A stretch of DNA of 64,000 bases from Nitrospirillum sp034427435 (GCF_034427435.1 NZ_JAXQNP010000002.1:1798001-1862000); one strand, 5' to 3'; shown: positions 25,749-37,190, counted from the first letter of the stretch. Translations and numbers: made by a program. The notes: generated by a model from the letters alone, not told the origin.

Positions 25749-26186
25749 ATGAAAAGCCTGAAGACCCTGATCCGGTTGCACAAGAACGAGGTGGACGAGA
25801 AGCGTCGCCACCTGACCCAGCTGCGCGAACACGATGACCAACTCACCCTGCGCCGCCAGCAGTTCGAGGCGCAGGTGGAGATGGAGCGCCAACTGTCCGG
25901 CACCTCCGTCGACATGGCGGTGGCCTTCGCCAACTTCCTTCCCCAGATCAAGCTGCAGCGCAACGCCCTGGAACAGGCGCGCCAGCAATTGGCGATCGCC
26001 ATCCACCGGGCGGAGGAGGACCTGGCCCAGGCCTTCCAGGAGCTGAAACGCTTCGAACTGGCGGAGGAGGAGCGCATCCGCAAGGAGAAGGCGGAACTGG
26101 CCCGTAAGGAGGCCATGATGCTGGACGAGATCGCCGCGCAGCGCCACCTGCGCCAGCAGGAAGAGGGCGGGACGGGGGAGGAGTAG
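25749..26186 (+). CDS. fliJ: Flagellar export chaperone FliJ
   Basis: A 145-residue protein that is almost entirely charged coiled coil (KSLKTLIRLHKNEVDEKRRHLTQLREHDDQL... and RAEEDLAQAFQELKRFELAEEERIRKEK). Size, composition and position directly after fliI identify it. FliJ sits in the centre of the FliI hexamer as a rotor-like stalk and recycles export chaperones. Confidence 0.92.
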   Translation: MKSLKTLIRLHKNEVDEKRRHLTQLREHDDQLTLRRQQFEAQVEMERQLSGTSVDMAVAFANFLPQIKLQRNALEQARQQLAIAIHRAEEDLAQAFQELKRFELAEEERIRKEKAELARKEAMMLDEIAAQRHLRQQEEGGTGEE

Positions 26187-26192
26187 GACGGC

Positions 26193-26494
26193 ATGCGTAC
26201 TCTCCGCGCGCTATTACTTCTGCCGCTGGCGCTGGCAGGCGCCGCCCAGGCCAAGCCCACCTCCACCTCAGCGACAAGGCCGCCACCCGCTGGTTCGCCA
26301 AGGCCAAGGAGGTGACCGAGCGTGCGTGGTGGGAGGAGCTGGACTGGACGCAATGCTTCGCCACAGGCGCGCTGACCACGGCGGATGGCAAGACTTACGT
26401 TTGGGACCTGGACCGCTCCGGCCGGGGGCAGGTCAAGATCTCCGACACCGTCTCGGTCTACCTGTCGGGGCCGGAGCTGCCCTTCGCCAAGTAG
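26193..26494 (+). pseudogene. Small secreted protein, frameshifted
   Basis: The ATG at 26193, seven bases after the fliJ stop, begins a clear signal peptide (MRTLRALLLLPLALAGAAQA). That frame then reads TSTSATRPPP and stops after about 40 codons. A different frame continues with coherent protein (HLSDKAATRWFAKAKEVTER, WWEELDWTQCFATG...VYLSGPELPFAK) to the TAG at 26492-26494. Adding one base in CCTCC near 26257-26265 joins them into one protein of about 100 residues. No family is recognised. It would be the third gene after fliI-fliJ. Confidence 0.65.
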
Positions 26495-26497
26495 ATC

Positions 26498-27324
26498 TCA
26501 ATTGAAATCGTCGGGGTGGGGGCCCAGGCGGCCGCGCGGGTCGTCCAGGCCGGCGATGCGGGCCCTGTCGGCCTCATCCAGGCGGAAGTCGAACACGGCG
26601 ATGTTCTCGCGGATGCGATGCGGGGTGGCCGATTTCGGGATGACGCCCAATCCAAGATCCAGGTGCCAGCGGATGATGATCTGGGCCACCGTCCGGTCAT
26701 GCTTGCGCGCGATCTCCGTCAGCACGGGATGGTCCAGCAGCGTGCCTTGGCCCAGGGGGCTCCAGGACTGGGTGACGATGCCATGCGTCTCATGGAAGGC
26801 GCGCAGTTCGCGTTGCTGGAACCGGGGGTGCAATTCGATCTGGTTCACCGCGGGCACCACGCCCGTGTCGTCGATCAGCCGGGCCAACTGAGGGGCGGTG
26901 AAGTTCGACACGCCGATGGACCGGGCCTTGCCCGTCTTCCGCAAGGCGATCAGCGCCCGCCAGGTTTCGACGTAGCGACCCCGCGCCGGTGTCGGCCAGT
27001 GGATCAGGAATAGGTCCACGGCCGGCAGGCCCAGCCGTCCCAGGCTGTGGTCCAACGACAGCGCGGGCGCATCGCTGCCATGGCTGTCGTTCCACAGCTT
27101 GGTGGTGATGAAAATCCGGCTGATGGGGATGCCGGTGCTGCGCAATCCCCGGCCCACGCCGCCCTCGTTCCGGTAGATGGAGGCCGTGTCCACCAAGCGG
27201 TATCCCGCCTCCACCGCGTCGCCACCACCGGTGTGGCCTGGCTGTCCATCGTTTGCCATACGCCCAGGCCCAGTTGGGGCATGACGCGACCGTCGTTCAG
27301 GGTAAGGGTGGGCTGCTCGGCCAT
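26498..27324 (-). pseudogene. Aldo/keto reductase, frameshifted near its N-terminus
   Basis: The N-terminal part from the ATG at 27324 (LNDGRVMPQLGLGVWQTMDS) is in one frame. The rest (EAGYRLVDTASIYRNEGGVG onward to the stop at 26498) is in another. One base missing near 27216-27220 (GCGAC|GCGGTGG on the minus strand) restores VVATAVEAGYRLVDTA. The catalytic tetrad is otherwise present: Asp in VDTA, Tyr in SIYRNE, Lys in TTKLWN, His in LIHWP. The NADPH-binding IPKSATPHRIREN is intact. It would reduce aldehydes or ketones in the cytoplasm. It may be a sequencing error. Confidence 0.85.
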
Positions 27325-27414
27325 GGCGGGTTCCGCTTGCTGCACGCGCACGCTGATGCCAACCAAGATGGGACGCTGCGGGCCGCTGGCAAGGGTGGCC
27401 AGATCCGGGCCGTG

Positions 27415-30195
27415 TCAGATACGGGTGACGGGTTTGGCGCCGCTGGTGGGGGCCGCCTGGTCGACCCAACCGTGGGCGCCAGTCTGGAAGGCCAGTGCGC
27501 CGCTGTAGCCCACGGCCGCCAGGCTGTTGCTGTAGATGCCGTGCAGTTCCCGCGTCAGGCTGGTGGGCAGCAACTGGCGGGTGCGGATCACCAGGTCGAA
27601 GCGGCCGGTCCAGATCAGGCCGTCCAATTGCATGGGCCCCAGGCGCGACAGGGTCAGGTCGATCAGGAAGCGGCGCAGCGGCCGGTTGCGTTGGGCCCGG
27701 GCGGGCCCTTCCGCCTCTTCGCCCTCATCCTCGTTGATGGCGCGGACATGGACTTGCAGGCGGCCGACCTCGTCGCCGAAGGGCACGGCATAGGTGCGCC
27801 AGCCATCCTTGTTCGGTTCCGCCGCCTGGGTCGCGATGCTGTTGAAATCGTCGGACAGGCGGGCGGACAGGCGGGCGCGTCCGGCCTTGCCCAGGGTCGA
27901 GAGGGCCTCCGATCCCAGCCAGCCGCTGGCATCGCCGCCGCGCAGGGCCGCCAGGAAGACCACCAGCGTCTTGGTCAACTGCGGCGTGGGCCGGGGCAGC
28001 ACGCTATCGATCAGGTGGTGCGCCAGGGCGGGGTCCGTGGCGGCGATGACGGCCAGCGCCTCGCGCAGGGCCGGCCAGTCGCGGCCCCGGGCCGGGTCGA
28101 TGGCGGGAGGCACCGGGTCCAGTTCCGGCGCGGGCAGGGTGGCGGGGGCCAACTGCACCTTGGTGCCCACCGGCAGGTCCGACCGCGCCTGCAACAGAAG
28201 GGTGCCGCGCGGCGTCTCCACCACCGGCTGGCCGGCGCGCGTCAGGCCCACCACGGTCCCCGGGATGGCCGGGGCGACGCCCGGACGCGCCAGGGCGGGA
28301 TCAAGCGGCGCCTCATCCATCACGGTTGCTGGCGCCAGGTCCGCCGTCCCGCCGGGCATTCCTTCCACCGCCATGCCCGGCCGCTGGATGGAGAGCAGGG
28401 TCAGGCTGATCGTCTGACCGGGATTGGCGGTGGTGGACGCCTGCACGGGCGCGGTATAGGCGCCGGCACCCAAGGGTGGGGTGGCTGGCAGAGGGGGTGC
28501 TGCCGCCTCCTGCGGGGACAGGGCGCCTGCCGGCAGGCTCATGGCCGGCGTCATGCCGCCGAGCCGCGCCGGGCCGGCTAATGGCGACGCGGTCATGCCG
28601 TCTACCACCGGAACGAGAGACGGCGTGAATTGGCCCGGTGATCCCACCAGGGGTCGCGTGCCGGACGGTTGGGGGCTGGGGACGCCGGTCCGATCCGGAG
28701 CAGCCGTCCCCAAGGGTGCCGGGGGACCGGGAACGGGTTGCCCTTGTCCCGGTAGGGGGGTGGCCGGAAGGGGGGAGAACGGGGTGGCGGTGCCGGAGGG
28801 TAGGCCGGTGCGCACGAAGCTGGGGCGGCTGCTCAGGAACACCCCGCCGCTGACGAACGGTGTCCCGCCGTCGGCCGGCGGGACCAGGGCGCCGGTTGGT
28901 GACGGCTGTGGGCTGGCCGCCTGGGGCCTGGACGATGGCTCCGGGCCGGAGGCGGGGGCGTCAAGATCGGGCAGGAAGCCCGGGGTTGCCAACGCCGCCA
29001 GCAGCGGGGATGCGGGCAGGCCACGCGGCGGCGGGCTGGGGAGCGCGTTGGGTGCCGTAGCCGTCGTGGCGTGGTCTTGGGTGGCGGGGCCTTGGGTAGC
29101 GGGGCCCTGGGGCGCTGGCATGACAGGCGCCGGCGCCGCGTCGCTGGCGGGTGCCCCTGAGGTCGGTGACGCGGTTGCCGGTGGCGGGACCAAGGGCGCC
29201 GCCGACGCCGCCGCCGATGATGGGCTCCCCAGCGCTGTCTCGGGTATTGATGCCGCGGGACTTGGCGGTGGGGCGGCGGGGGACGGCGGTGGCGCGATGT
29301 CAGGCAGCAGGTCGCCCAGCGACGGCGGATCGGCGGTGGCGGCCGGTGTGGCGGTAGGCGCGCCGCCGGTGGCCCGCGCGAACAGCAAATCCGCCAGGCT
29401 GCCCACCGTCCAGGGCGCGGGCAGAGGTCCACTGGTGGTCGTCGGCGCGTTTGGGGTGCCAGGGCTGTTGGCGGTCTGGGGCGTCGCGCCCGGCGGGCCG
29501 GCCTGTCCCGTCGTGTCACCGTCGGCCGTCGCCTGGGCGCCAGCCCCGGCCTGTGGCGTGGTGGGGCGGCCCTGGGGGGGCGCGGCTGGGCTGGGCTGCT
29601 GCTGTGACGGCGAATCGTCGGTGAGGTCGGGCTGGTCCCCCGTGTCGCCCTGGGCGCGCACGATCAGGCCCAACCCTTGCCCTTGGTTGATGTCGGAGGA
29701 GGGCGCCGGAACGCTGGAGGGGGCGGTGCCGCTGGTGGCCGGTGCCGGATTGAGCAGGACGGCGGCCAAGGTGGCCCCCACCTGCAACGGGGGCAGGGGG
29801 GAGGCTGCCAGGGTCGGGGCCGCTTGCGGCTGAGCCTGCGCGGACGTGCTGGCCGGGCTGGCGCCCTGAGCCGACTGGGCTGCCGACGGGGCCACCACCG
29901 TGGCGGTCGTGGCGGCGCCGGCGGTCTGGGCGGGAATTTGCAGGGTGACCGGTCGGTCGGTGGGCAGCGGCGCCTCGGTGCGGACCTGGATGTCGCCGGC
30001 GGCGGTGCGGACTGTCGCCTGATCGCCCTGCTGCTCCGTCACCATGCCGCTGACGGCCAGGGCGCGCGCGATACCCGTCAGCTTGTCCGGCAACTGGGTC
30101 ACCGTCACCTGGCCCAGGACCGTGGCCGCGGCCCCGCCGCCGGTTCCGGCGGCCAGCGTCTGGGTCAGGACGGATGGAGTCTGGACGCCGCTCAT
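27415..30195 (-). CDS. FliK-like flagellar hook-length control protein
   Basis: A 926-residue protein. A short N-terminal domain (to about residue 110) is followed by some 500 residues of Pro/Ala/Ser/Gly-rich low-complexity linker. A folded C-terminal region from about 730 (RDWPALREALAVIAATDPALAH...) ends in FLIDLTLSRLGPMQLDGLI...FDLVIRTRQLLPTSLTRELHG, which resembles the Flg_hook domain that binds FlhB. The long disordered middle and compact C-terminus are the FliK design, where linker length acts as a ruler. It is last in the leftward flagellar series, 71 bp after flhG. Confidence 0.72.
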   Translation of the reverse strand: MSGVQTPSVLTQTLAAGTGGGAAATVLGQVTVTQLPDKLTGIARALAVSGMVTEQQGDQATVRTAAGDIQVRTEAPLPTDRPVTLQIPAQTAGAATTATVVAPSAAQSAQGASPASTSAQAQPQAAPTLAASPLPPLQVGATLAAVLLNPAPATSGTAPSSVPAPSSDINQGQGLGLIVRAQGDTGDQPDLTDDSPSQQQPSPAAPPQGRPTTPQAGAGAQATADGDTTGQAGPPGATPQTANSPGTPNAPTTTSGPLPAPWTVGSLADLLFARATGGAPTATPAATADPPSLGDLLPDIAPPPSPAAPPPSPAASIPETALGSPSSAAASAAPLVPPPATASPTSGAPASDAAPAPVMPAPQGPATQGPATQDHATTATAPNALPSPPPRGLPASPLLAALATPGFLPDLDAPASGPEPSSRPQAASPQPSPTGALVPPADGGTPFVSGGVFLSSRPSFVRTGLPSGTATPFSPLPATPLPGQGQPVPGPPAPLGTAAPDRTGVPSPQPSGTRPLVGSPGQFTPSLVPVVDGMTASPLAGPARLGGMTPAMSLPAGALSPQEAAAPPLPATPPLGAGAYTAPVQASTTANPGQTISLTLLSIQRPGMAVEGMPGGTADLAPATVMDEAPLDPALARPGVAPAIPGTVVGLTRAGQPVVETPRGTLLLQARSDLPVGTKVQLAPATLPAPELDPVPPAIDPARGRDWPALREALAVIAATDPALAHHLIDSVLPRPTPQLTKTLVVFLAALRGGDASGWLGSEALSTLGKAGRARLSARLSDDFNSIATQAAEPNKDGWRTYAVPFGDEVGRLQVHVRAINEDEGEEAEGPARAQRNRPLRRFLIDLTLSRLGPMQLDGLIWTGRFDLVIRTRQLLPTSLTRELHGIYSNSLAAVGYSGALAFQTGAHGWVDQAAPTSGAKPVTRI

Positions 30196-30266
30196 GACGA
30201 GAGCCTCCGCCGCACGGGGCGTGTTCCCTGCCTGGACTGCCCCGTCCCGCCGCGGCCCACGCCGGG

Positions 30267-31082
30267 TCAGCCCCCCAGGTTCAGGCGGTTGGCCACCATC
30301 TCGATGTCGTGGGCGGCATCGGAGGTGGGGAAGCGCATGAACAGGGGCGACTGGTTGCGGATGGCCTCACGCACCTTGGCGTCGCGCCGGACGATGCCGC
30401 CCAGCTTGGGCGACATCTTCAGGTAGCGCTGGCAGACGGTCAGCAGCTTTTCATAGGTCCGTTCGCCCAGCGCCTTGCTGTCGGCCATGTTGATGACCAC
30501 GCGCAGGTCGGCCATGGGGTTGGCCTGGTAGCTGAGCTTCAGGAAGGCGTAGGCGTCGGTGATGGAGGTGGGCTCGTCCGTCGTCACCACCAGGGTGGTG
30601 CCGGCGGGGCCGGAGAAGGTGCGGACCATGCGGTCGACACCGGCGCCCAGGTCGATGACCACCCAGTCATAGCTCTTGGCCACGTCCGCCAGCTCGGTGC
30701 GCAGCTGGGTCAGCCGCGCCGGCGGCAGGTTGGCCAAGCTGCCCGAGCCGGAGCGGCCGGCGATGATGTCGAAGCCGCCCTCGGGAAAGCGCTGGGCCGC
30801 CCCTTGCAGGGTCACCATGCCGTCGATCACCTGGCCCAGGTCGCGCTTGGGCATCAGGCCAAGCTGGATGTCCACGTTGGCCAGGCCCAAGTCGCCGTCG
30901 AACAGCAGGGTGCGCTTGCCGCTGCGCGCCAGGGCGTGGGCCAGGGTGACGGAGAAGAAGGTCTTGCCCACGCCGCCTTTGCCGCTGGCCACGGCCAGGA
31001 TGTTCTGGCGCCGCAGGGGCATGACATTGTCGGCGGTGGCGAGGCCGGCCGGAGCGCCGGTCGGGGAGAGGAGGTCGTTCAT
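30267..31082 (-). CDS. flhG: Flagellar number regulator FlhG (MinD-like ATPase)
   Basis: A 271-residue protein with the deviant Walker A motif VASGKGGVGKTFFSVTLAHAL near residue 31. It also has LLFDGDLGLANVDIQLGL, typical of FlhG/FleN/YlxH, and DWVVIDLGAGVD. FlhG acts with FlhF to set flagellar number and place. The start overlaps the flhF stop (ATGA). Confidence 0.93.
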   Translation of the reverse strand: MNDLLSPTGAPAGLATADNVMPLRRQNILAVASGKGGVGKTFFSVTLAHALARSGKRTLLFDGDLGLANVDIQLGLMPKRDLGQVIDGMVTLQGAAQRFPEGGFDIIAGRSGSGSLANLPPARLTQLRTELADVAKSYDWVVIDLGAGVDRMVRTFSGPAGTTLVVTTDEPTSITDAYAFLKLSYQANPMADLRVVINMADSKALGERTYEKLLTVCQRYLKMSPKLGGIVRRDAKVREAIRNQSPLFMRFPTSDAAHDIEMVANRLNLGG

Positions 31083-32071
31083 GCGTGGGTCCCCGTTTGC
31101 TTGGCGCGGCGTTCGCTGGTTTCAGAGCCGGGCATCATCAGGCGGGCGAGCGATGTGGGTGAAAGGGGTGTCAGGCCTTCGGCCGCGCGCGGGCTGGCGC
31201 TGGCGTCGCAGAGGGCGAGGCCAGCCTCGTGCGCCGCGGTCAGCATGCTGCCCAGGCGGCGCGCCATGTCCAGGCGCGTGGTCAAGAGCCGGCGGGCGCC
31301 CAACGCGCGGAAGGCGCGGGCCATTTCCGCCGCCTCCACGGCGTCCATGCCGGCCGGCAGCACCAGCACGGGCTCGATGTCGGCGGCCACCAGGAAATCG
31401 CGCAGATCGTTCAGGTCGGCCTGGTTGTAGGGGTTGCGGCCGGCGCTATCGACCAGCACCTGCTCGGCCCCCCGCTGCACATCCAGCGCGTCGGCCAGGG
31501 CCAGGGGGTCCTCCACCGTCATCAGCCGCAGCTTCAGCACGCGGGTGAAGGCCGCCAGCTGGTCGATGCCGCCGGCGCGCACCGTGTCGGTGGAGATGAC
31601 GCCCACCGGCCGGCCCTTCAGCGCGGCGCGGGCGCACAGCTTGGCGACGGTCAGCGTCTTGCCCGCACCCGGCGGGCCCACCAGCATCAGGGGCTTGGGG
31701 AAACGGCCCTCGGGCAGGGGCTGGAAGGTGAAGACGGACTCCAGGGCGGCGGCCAGCAGGGTCTGGGCGTCCTTGGCGTCGAAATCGGCGATGCTGTCCA
31801 TCAGCCGCTGGTTCAGGTCGGCGGGCAGGCCATGGCGGAACAGGATGTCCGTCACCTGGTCGGCGGGATCAGGCGCCAGCGGGTTGGGATAGCGGTCGTT
31901 GATGGCGGGCATGCCGGGGCCGGGGATGGATTCCTCCACCGCCGCCGTCACCCGGACGCCGACACCCTCTTCCTCGCGCGTGGCGACGATGATGGCGTCA
32001 TCCCCCAGCACCTCCCGCACGAGGCGCATCGCCTCGCCCATGGTCGGGGCGTGAAAGGACTTCAGCCGCAT
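31079..32071 (-). CDS. flhF: Flagellar biosynthesis SRP-type GTPase FlhF
   Basis: A 330-residue protein. The N-terminus MRLKSFHAPTMGEAMRLVREVLGDDAIIVATRE is the typical FlhF start. The G domain has PLMLVGPPGAGKTLTVAKLCARA, ISTDTVRAGGIDQLAAF and VLVDSAGRNPYN. It marks the site of flagellar assembly and recruits FliF/FliG. It is shorter than many FlhF proteins because the basic middle domain is reduced. A gap of 470 bp separates it from flhA. Confidence 0.93.
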   Translation of the reverse strand: MRLKSFHAPTMGEAMRLVREVLGDDAIIVATREEEGVGVRVTAAVEESIPGPGMPAINDRYPNPLAPDPADQVTDILFRHGLPADLNQRLMDSIADFDAKDAQTLLAAALESVFTFQPLPEGRFPKPLMLVGPPGAGKTLTVAKLCARAALKGRPVGVISTDTVRAGGIDQLAAFTRVLKLRLMTVEDPLALADALDVQRGAEQVLVDSAGRNPYNQADLNDLRDFLVAADIEPVLVLPAGMDAVEAAEMARAFRALGARRLLTTRLDMARRLGSMLTAAHEAGLALCDASASPRAAEGLTPLSPTSLARLMMPGSETSERRAKQTGTHA

Positions 32072-32541
32072 GATTGTCCTGCCCTAGGGGCCATATCCAC
32101 TCCACCTCCCCACAGGGGCCCACCCCCGCGGGACCCTGCCACCGGAACCGCCGTGGCTGCACCCGCCGCCTGCGGCATCTGAAACCCCAACCTCAACCCG
32201 GCACCAACAGGGCCGAACGCTTCCCGGTTCGGCCATCCTGGCACGGCACCCCATCAGGGGCGCTGCGCCAGGTCATTTGCGCGTATGCGGGCATTAACCC
32301 GGCTTGTCTGCCGTCAAAAGGACAAATACGTCAAGGACCCAAGGATGGCATTTTATTCGGACCGTTGCATCAGCGATAAGGGCGTGCGGGCGCAGCTTCC
32401 GGCCCGCCGTGTCATTTACACCGCGCTTGCTTAATTTTGCGTTAGCCATGTTCGGCGACGCCCCCGCATCATCCGGGCGGAAGGCCGCTTCGTCCTACCG
32501 CCGCCCCGCTATTTCTACACCCCCAGCCGCCCCTGCGGCTC
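32072..32541. other. Intergenic region between flhA and flhF
   Basis: About 470 bp without a convincing gene; the short frames here lack ribosome sites and family resemblance. Next to the flhA stop is a 6-bp stem (AGCCGC CCCT GCGGCT, 32525-32540) without a U tract on either strand. The flhF promoter must lie here, but I could not identify convincing sigma-54 or CtrA motifs. Confidence 0.5.
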
Positions 32542-34698
32542 TTACACTTGTCCCAAGGTCTTGATCTTGGCCTTGGGGTGGATTTCGTTCTGCGACATGA
32601 CGGCGGTGGCCGGGCGGAAGCGTTCGATGATGGACCGCACGAAGGGCCGGATGCCCGGGCTGGTCAGCATCACCGGCGATTCCCCCATCATGGCGTGGCG
32701 GTCATAGGTCTGGCGCACAGCGGTGATGAACTGCTGCAGGCGTGACGGCGCCATGGCCAAGTTGCGCTCATCCCCCTCGCCGACGACGGATTCGGCGAAG
32801 GCCTGCTCCCACTCCGGCGACAGGGTGATGAGGGGGATGTAGCCCTGGTCGTTGGTATGGCTGTCGGAAATCTGCCGCGCCAGGCGGGCGCGCACATGCT
32901 CGGTGATCTGGGTGATGTTGCGGGTGTAGCCCGTCGCCTCGGAAACGCCTTCCAGGATGGCCGGCAGGTCGCGGATGGAGATGCGCTCGCCCAGCAGGTT
33001 CTGCAGCACCCGCTGCAAGGCGCCGATGCCGATCTGCCCCGGGATGACGTCGGCCACCAGCTTCTGCTGTTCCTTGTTCAGCTCGTCCAGCAGCTTCTGG
33101 GTCTCGGCGTAGGACAGCAGGTCCGCCATGTTGTCGCGCACCACCTCTGTCAGGTGGGTGGTCAGCACCGTGGGCGGGTCCACCACCGTGAAGCCCTTGA
33201 ACAGCGCCTCCTCGCGGTAGGCGGGTTCTATCCACATGGCGGGCAGGCCGAAGGTCGGCTCCGTCGTCACCTCGCCCGGCAACTGGATGGGTTCCCCGCG
33301 CGGGTCCATGCACAGCAGCATGTTGGGGCGCACGTCGCCCCGGCCGGCCTCGATCTCCTTGATGCGGATGACGTAGCTGTTGGGCGGCAGCTGCAAATTG
33401 TCCTGGATGCGCACGGCGGGCATGATGATGCCGATCTCGCTGGCCAATTGGCGGCGCAAGCCCTTGATCTGGTCGGTCAGGCGGTGGCCGGCGTCGGTGT
33501 TGATCAGCGATAGCAGGCCGTAGCCCAATTCCAGCCGAATGAGGTCGATGGCCAGGGCGGAGGAGATGGGCTCCTCCGGTGCCGGGGCGGGGGGACCGCC
33601 GGGGCCGCCCGGGGCGCCGGGCGCGCCGCCGGCCATGGCTTCCCCGCCGCCCATCTGATCGCCCCGCGCCTTGCGCAGCCGCGGCAGGTAATAGGCGCCG
33701 GCGAACAGGGCGATGGCCAGCGAGATGAAGGGCAGGAAGGGCAGGCCCGGCAGCAGGGCCAGGGCGCAGAGCAGGAAGGCGCTGAGGCCCATGGCCGAGG
33801 GGTAGAAGCTGAGCTGCCCGAACAACGCCTTGTCGGCCGAGCCCGACTGGCCTGACTTAGACACCATCAGGCCGGCGGCCAGCGAGACGATCAGCGCCGG
33901 GATCTGGCTGACCAGGCCGTCGCCGATGGTCAGCTGGGTGTAGGTGGCGCCGGCCTTCAGGAACGACATGTTCTTCTGGCCGACGCCGATGATCATGCCG
34001 ACAACGACGTTGATGAAGGTGATGACCATGCCGGCCACGGCGTCGCCGCGCACGAACTTGGACGCACCGTCCATGGCGCCGAAGAACTGGCTTTCCTCTT
34101 CCAGCTCGCGGCGGCGCTTCTTGGCCTCGGCCTCGTCGATCAGGCCGGCCGACAGGTCGGCGTCGATGGCCATCTGCTTGCCGGGCATGCCGTCCAGGGT
34201 GAAGCGCGCCGCCACTTCGGCGATACGGCCGGAACCCTTGGTGATGACGGTGAAGTTCACCATCACCAGGATGGCGAACACCGTCACGCCGATGATGAAG
34301 TTGCCGCCCATGATGAAGCCGCCGAACGCCTGGATGACGTGGCCGGCGGCCTGGGTGCCTTCATGACCGTGCCCCAGGATCAGGCGGGTGGACGCCATGT
34401 TCAGCGCCAGGCGCAACATGGTGGACACCAGCAGGATGGTGGGGAAGGAGCTCATCTCCAGCGGCTTCTGGATGCTGAGCACCGTCATCAGGATCAGGAC
34501 GGAGAAGGTGAAGGACACGGCCAGGCCGAAGTCCAGCAGGAAGGTGGGCAGCGGGATGACCAGCATGACCAGGATGGTCACGATGCCCAGCGCGAACAGA
34601 ATCTCCGTCCGTTTCAGCAGCGCGGGACCGGCCGTCCGCGCGTTGCCGAACAGGGATTGCAGCATGTTGCCGCCGGAGGCCGCGGTCTGGTCAGCCAT
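32542..34698 (-). CDS. flhA: Flagellar export gate protein FlhA
   Basis: A 718-residue protein. Eight transmembrane helices span about residues 25-330, with the conserved FHIPEP-region equivalents (PFPTILLVSTMLRLALNMASTRLIL, GDAVAGMVITFINVVVGMIIGV, RFTLDGMPGKQMAIDADL). The cytoplasmic domain (about 385-718) binds export chaperones. It is the major export-gate component that uses the proton gradient. The linker around 355-375 is Gly/Pro-rich. Confidence 0.97.
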   Translation of the reverse strand: MADQTAASGGNMLQSLFGNARTAGPALLKRTEILFALGIVTILVMLVIPLPTFLLDFGLAVSFTFSVLILMTVLSIQKPLEMSSFPTILLVSTMLRLALNMASTRLILGHGHEGTQAAGHVIQAFGGFIMGGNFIIGVTVFAILVMVNFTVITKGSGRIAEVAARFTLDGMPGKQMAIDADLSAGLIDEAEAKKRRRELEEESQFFGAMDGASKFVRGDAVAGMVITFINVVVGMIIGVGQKNMSFLKAGATYTQLTIGDGLVSQIPALIVSLAAGLMVSKSGQSGSADKALFGQLSFYPSAMGLSAFLLCALALLPGLPFLPFISLAIALFAGAYYLPRLRKARGDQMGGGEAMAGGAPGAPGGPGGPPAPAPEEPISSALAIDLIRLELGYGLLSLINTDAGHRLTDQIKGLRRQLASEIGIIMPAVRIQDNLQLPPNSYVIRIKEIEAGRGDVRPNMLLCMDPRGEPIQLPGEVTTEPTFGLPAMWIEPAYREEALFKGFTVVDPPTVLTTHLTEVVRDNMADLLSYAETQKLLDELNKEQQKLVADVIPGQIGIGALQRVLQNLLGERISIRDLPAILEGVSEATGYTRNITQITEHVRARLARQISDSHTNDQGYIPLITLSPEWEQAFAESVVGEGDERNLAMAPSRLQQFITAVRQTYDRHAMMGESPVMLTSPGIRPFVRSIIERFRPATAVMSQNEIHPKAKIKTLGQV

Positions 34699-34736
34699 GG
34701 TCTCTCTTTCCGGTGTCCGTCAGGTCCCCGATCCCC

Positions 34737-36167
<1,431 letters not shown>

Positions 36168-36225
36168 CGCTCAAAACCCTTTCAAACCAGGACGCCCCGT
36201 CACGGGCGCGTCCGTCGTCCAACCG

Positions 36226-37161
36226 TCAGTCATAATGGCTCAGCCGCAGTTCGGGCGGCAGAACCGTGTTCATCATCATCTCCAGCCGGCGGGGGTTTTC
36301 CTGCCGCGCGATGGAGATGGCGCCCAGCATGAACAGCGTGTCCACGATGGTCTGGGCGTCGGTGTTCCGTTCCAGCTTTCCCGCCAGGGGCGCCAGGGCC
36401 ATGTTGCCCACCAGCGCGCCGTAAAAGGTGGTCAGCAGCGATATCGCCATGGCCGGGCCGATGGCGGTGGGGTCCTGAAGGTTGCCCAGCATCTGCACCA
36501 GGCCCACCAGGGTGCCGATCAGGCCCATGGCCGGCGCCACTTCCGAGGCGCGGCGCAGCACGGCGGCGCCATGGCGGGAGCGGGCCTGCTGCGCCTCGAT
36601 CTCCGTGCGCAGGATGCGCTCCACATCTTCCGCCGCGACACCGTCCACCACCAGCTCGATGGCGCGGGCCTGCAACGGCTCCACGCCCTTGTCCTTCAGC
36701 AGCGGCTGCAAGGTCAGCGGGCCGTTGCGGCGCGCCGCCTCCGCCATCTGCAGCACATAGCCGGAAACGTCGGCGATGTCCGCCACCGGCCGCATCAGCG
36801 CCCGGCCCAGTTGGCGGCGGCAAGCCCCCAGATCTTCGCGCGCGAAGGAGACGATGGTGACGGCGATGGTGCCGCCCACCACGATCATCAGCGACGGCAC
36901 GTTAATGAAGGCGCGCGCGTGGCCGCCGAAGGCCAGGGCCGAGAACACCAGGGCGAAGCCCGCCACCAGCCCCAGCACCGTGGTGAGGTCCAGCCCATGG
37001 CGCACCCGCACCGGTTCCGGCAGGGGGGCCGCCGGTGCTTGGCCGCCGCTTCCCTTGGACGCCTCGTTCGCGGCCTCCGGCACGGGCGCGGCCGCGCGGG
37101 CGCCGGTTCCGGCGGTGGGGCCGGCGGCGCGCAAGGTCGGGGAAGGGGGACGGGTGCTCAA
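36226..37161 (-). CDS. motA: MotA-family flagellar stator protein
   Basis: A 311-residue protein. The first 50 residues are Pro/Ala-rich and not part of the family. Then follow TTVLGLVAGFALVFSALAFGG and INVPSLMIVVGGTIAVTIVSF (first two helices), and later EVAPAMGLIGTLVGLVQMLGNL and AISLLTTFYGALVGNMALAPLAGKL, the MotA/PomA signature of helices 3 and 4. The partner is probably the MotB-like protein encoded at 9756-10592. The sodium or proton preference is not evident. Confidence 0.9.
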   Translation of the reverse strand: MSTRPPSPTLRAAGPTAGTGARAAAPVPEAANEASKGSGGQAPAAPLPEPVRVRHGLDLTTVLGLVAGFALVFSALAFGGHARAFINVPSLMIVVGGTIAVTIVSFAREDLGACRRQLGRALMRPVADIADVSGYVLQMAEAARRNGPLTLQPLLKDKGVEPLQARAIELVVDGVAAEDVERILRTEIEAQQARSRHGAAVLRRASEVAPAMGLIGTLVGLVQMLGNLQDPTAIGPAMAISLLTTFYGALVGNMALAPLAGKLERNTDAQTIVDTLFMLGAISIARQENPRRLEMMMNTVLPPELRLSHYD

Positions 37162-37190
37162 GGGGGACTCTCGCGTCTCGACTTAAATGA

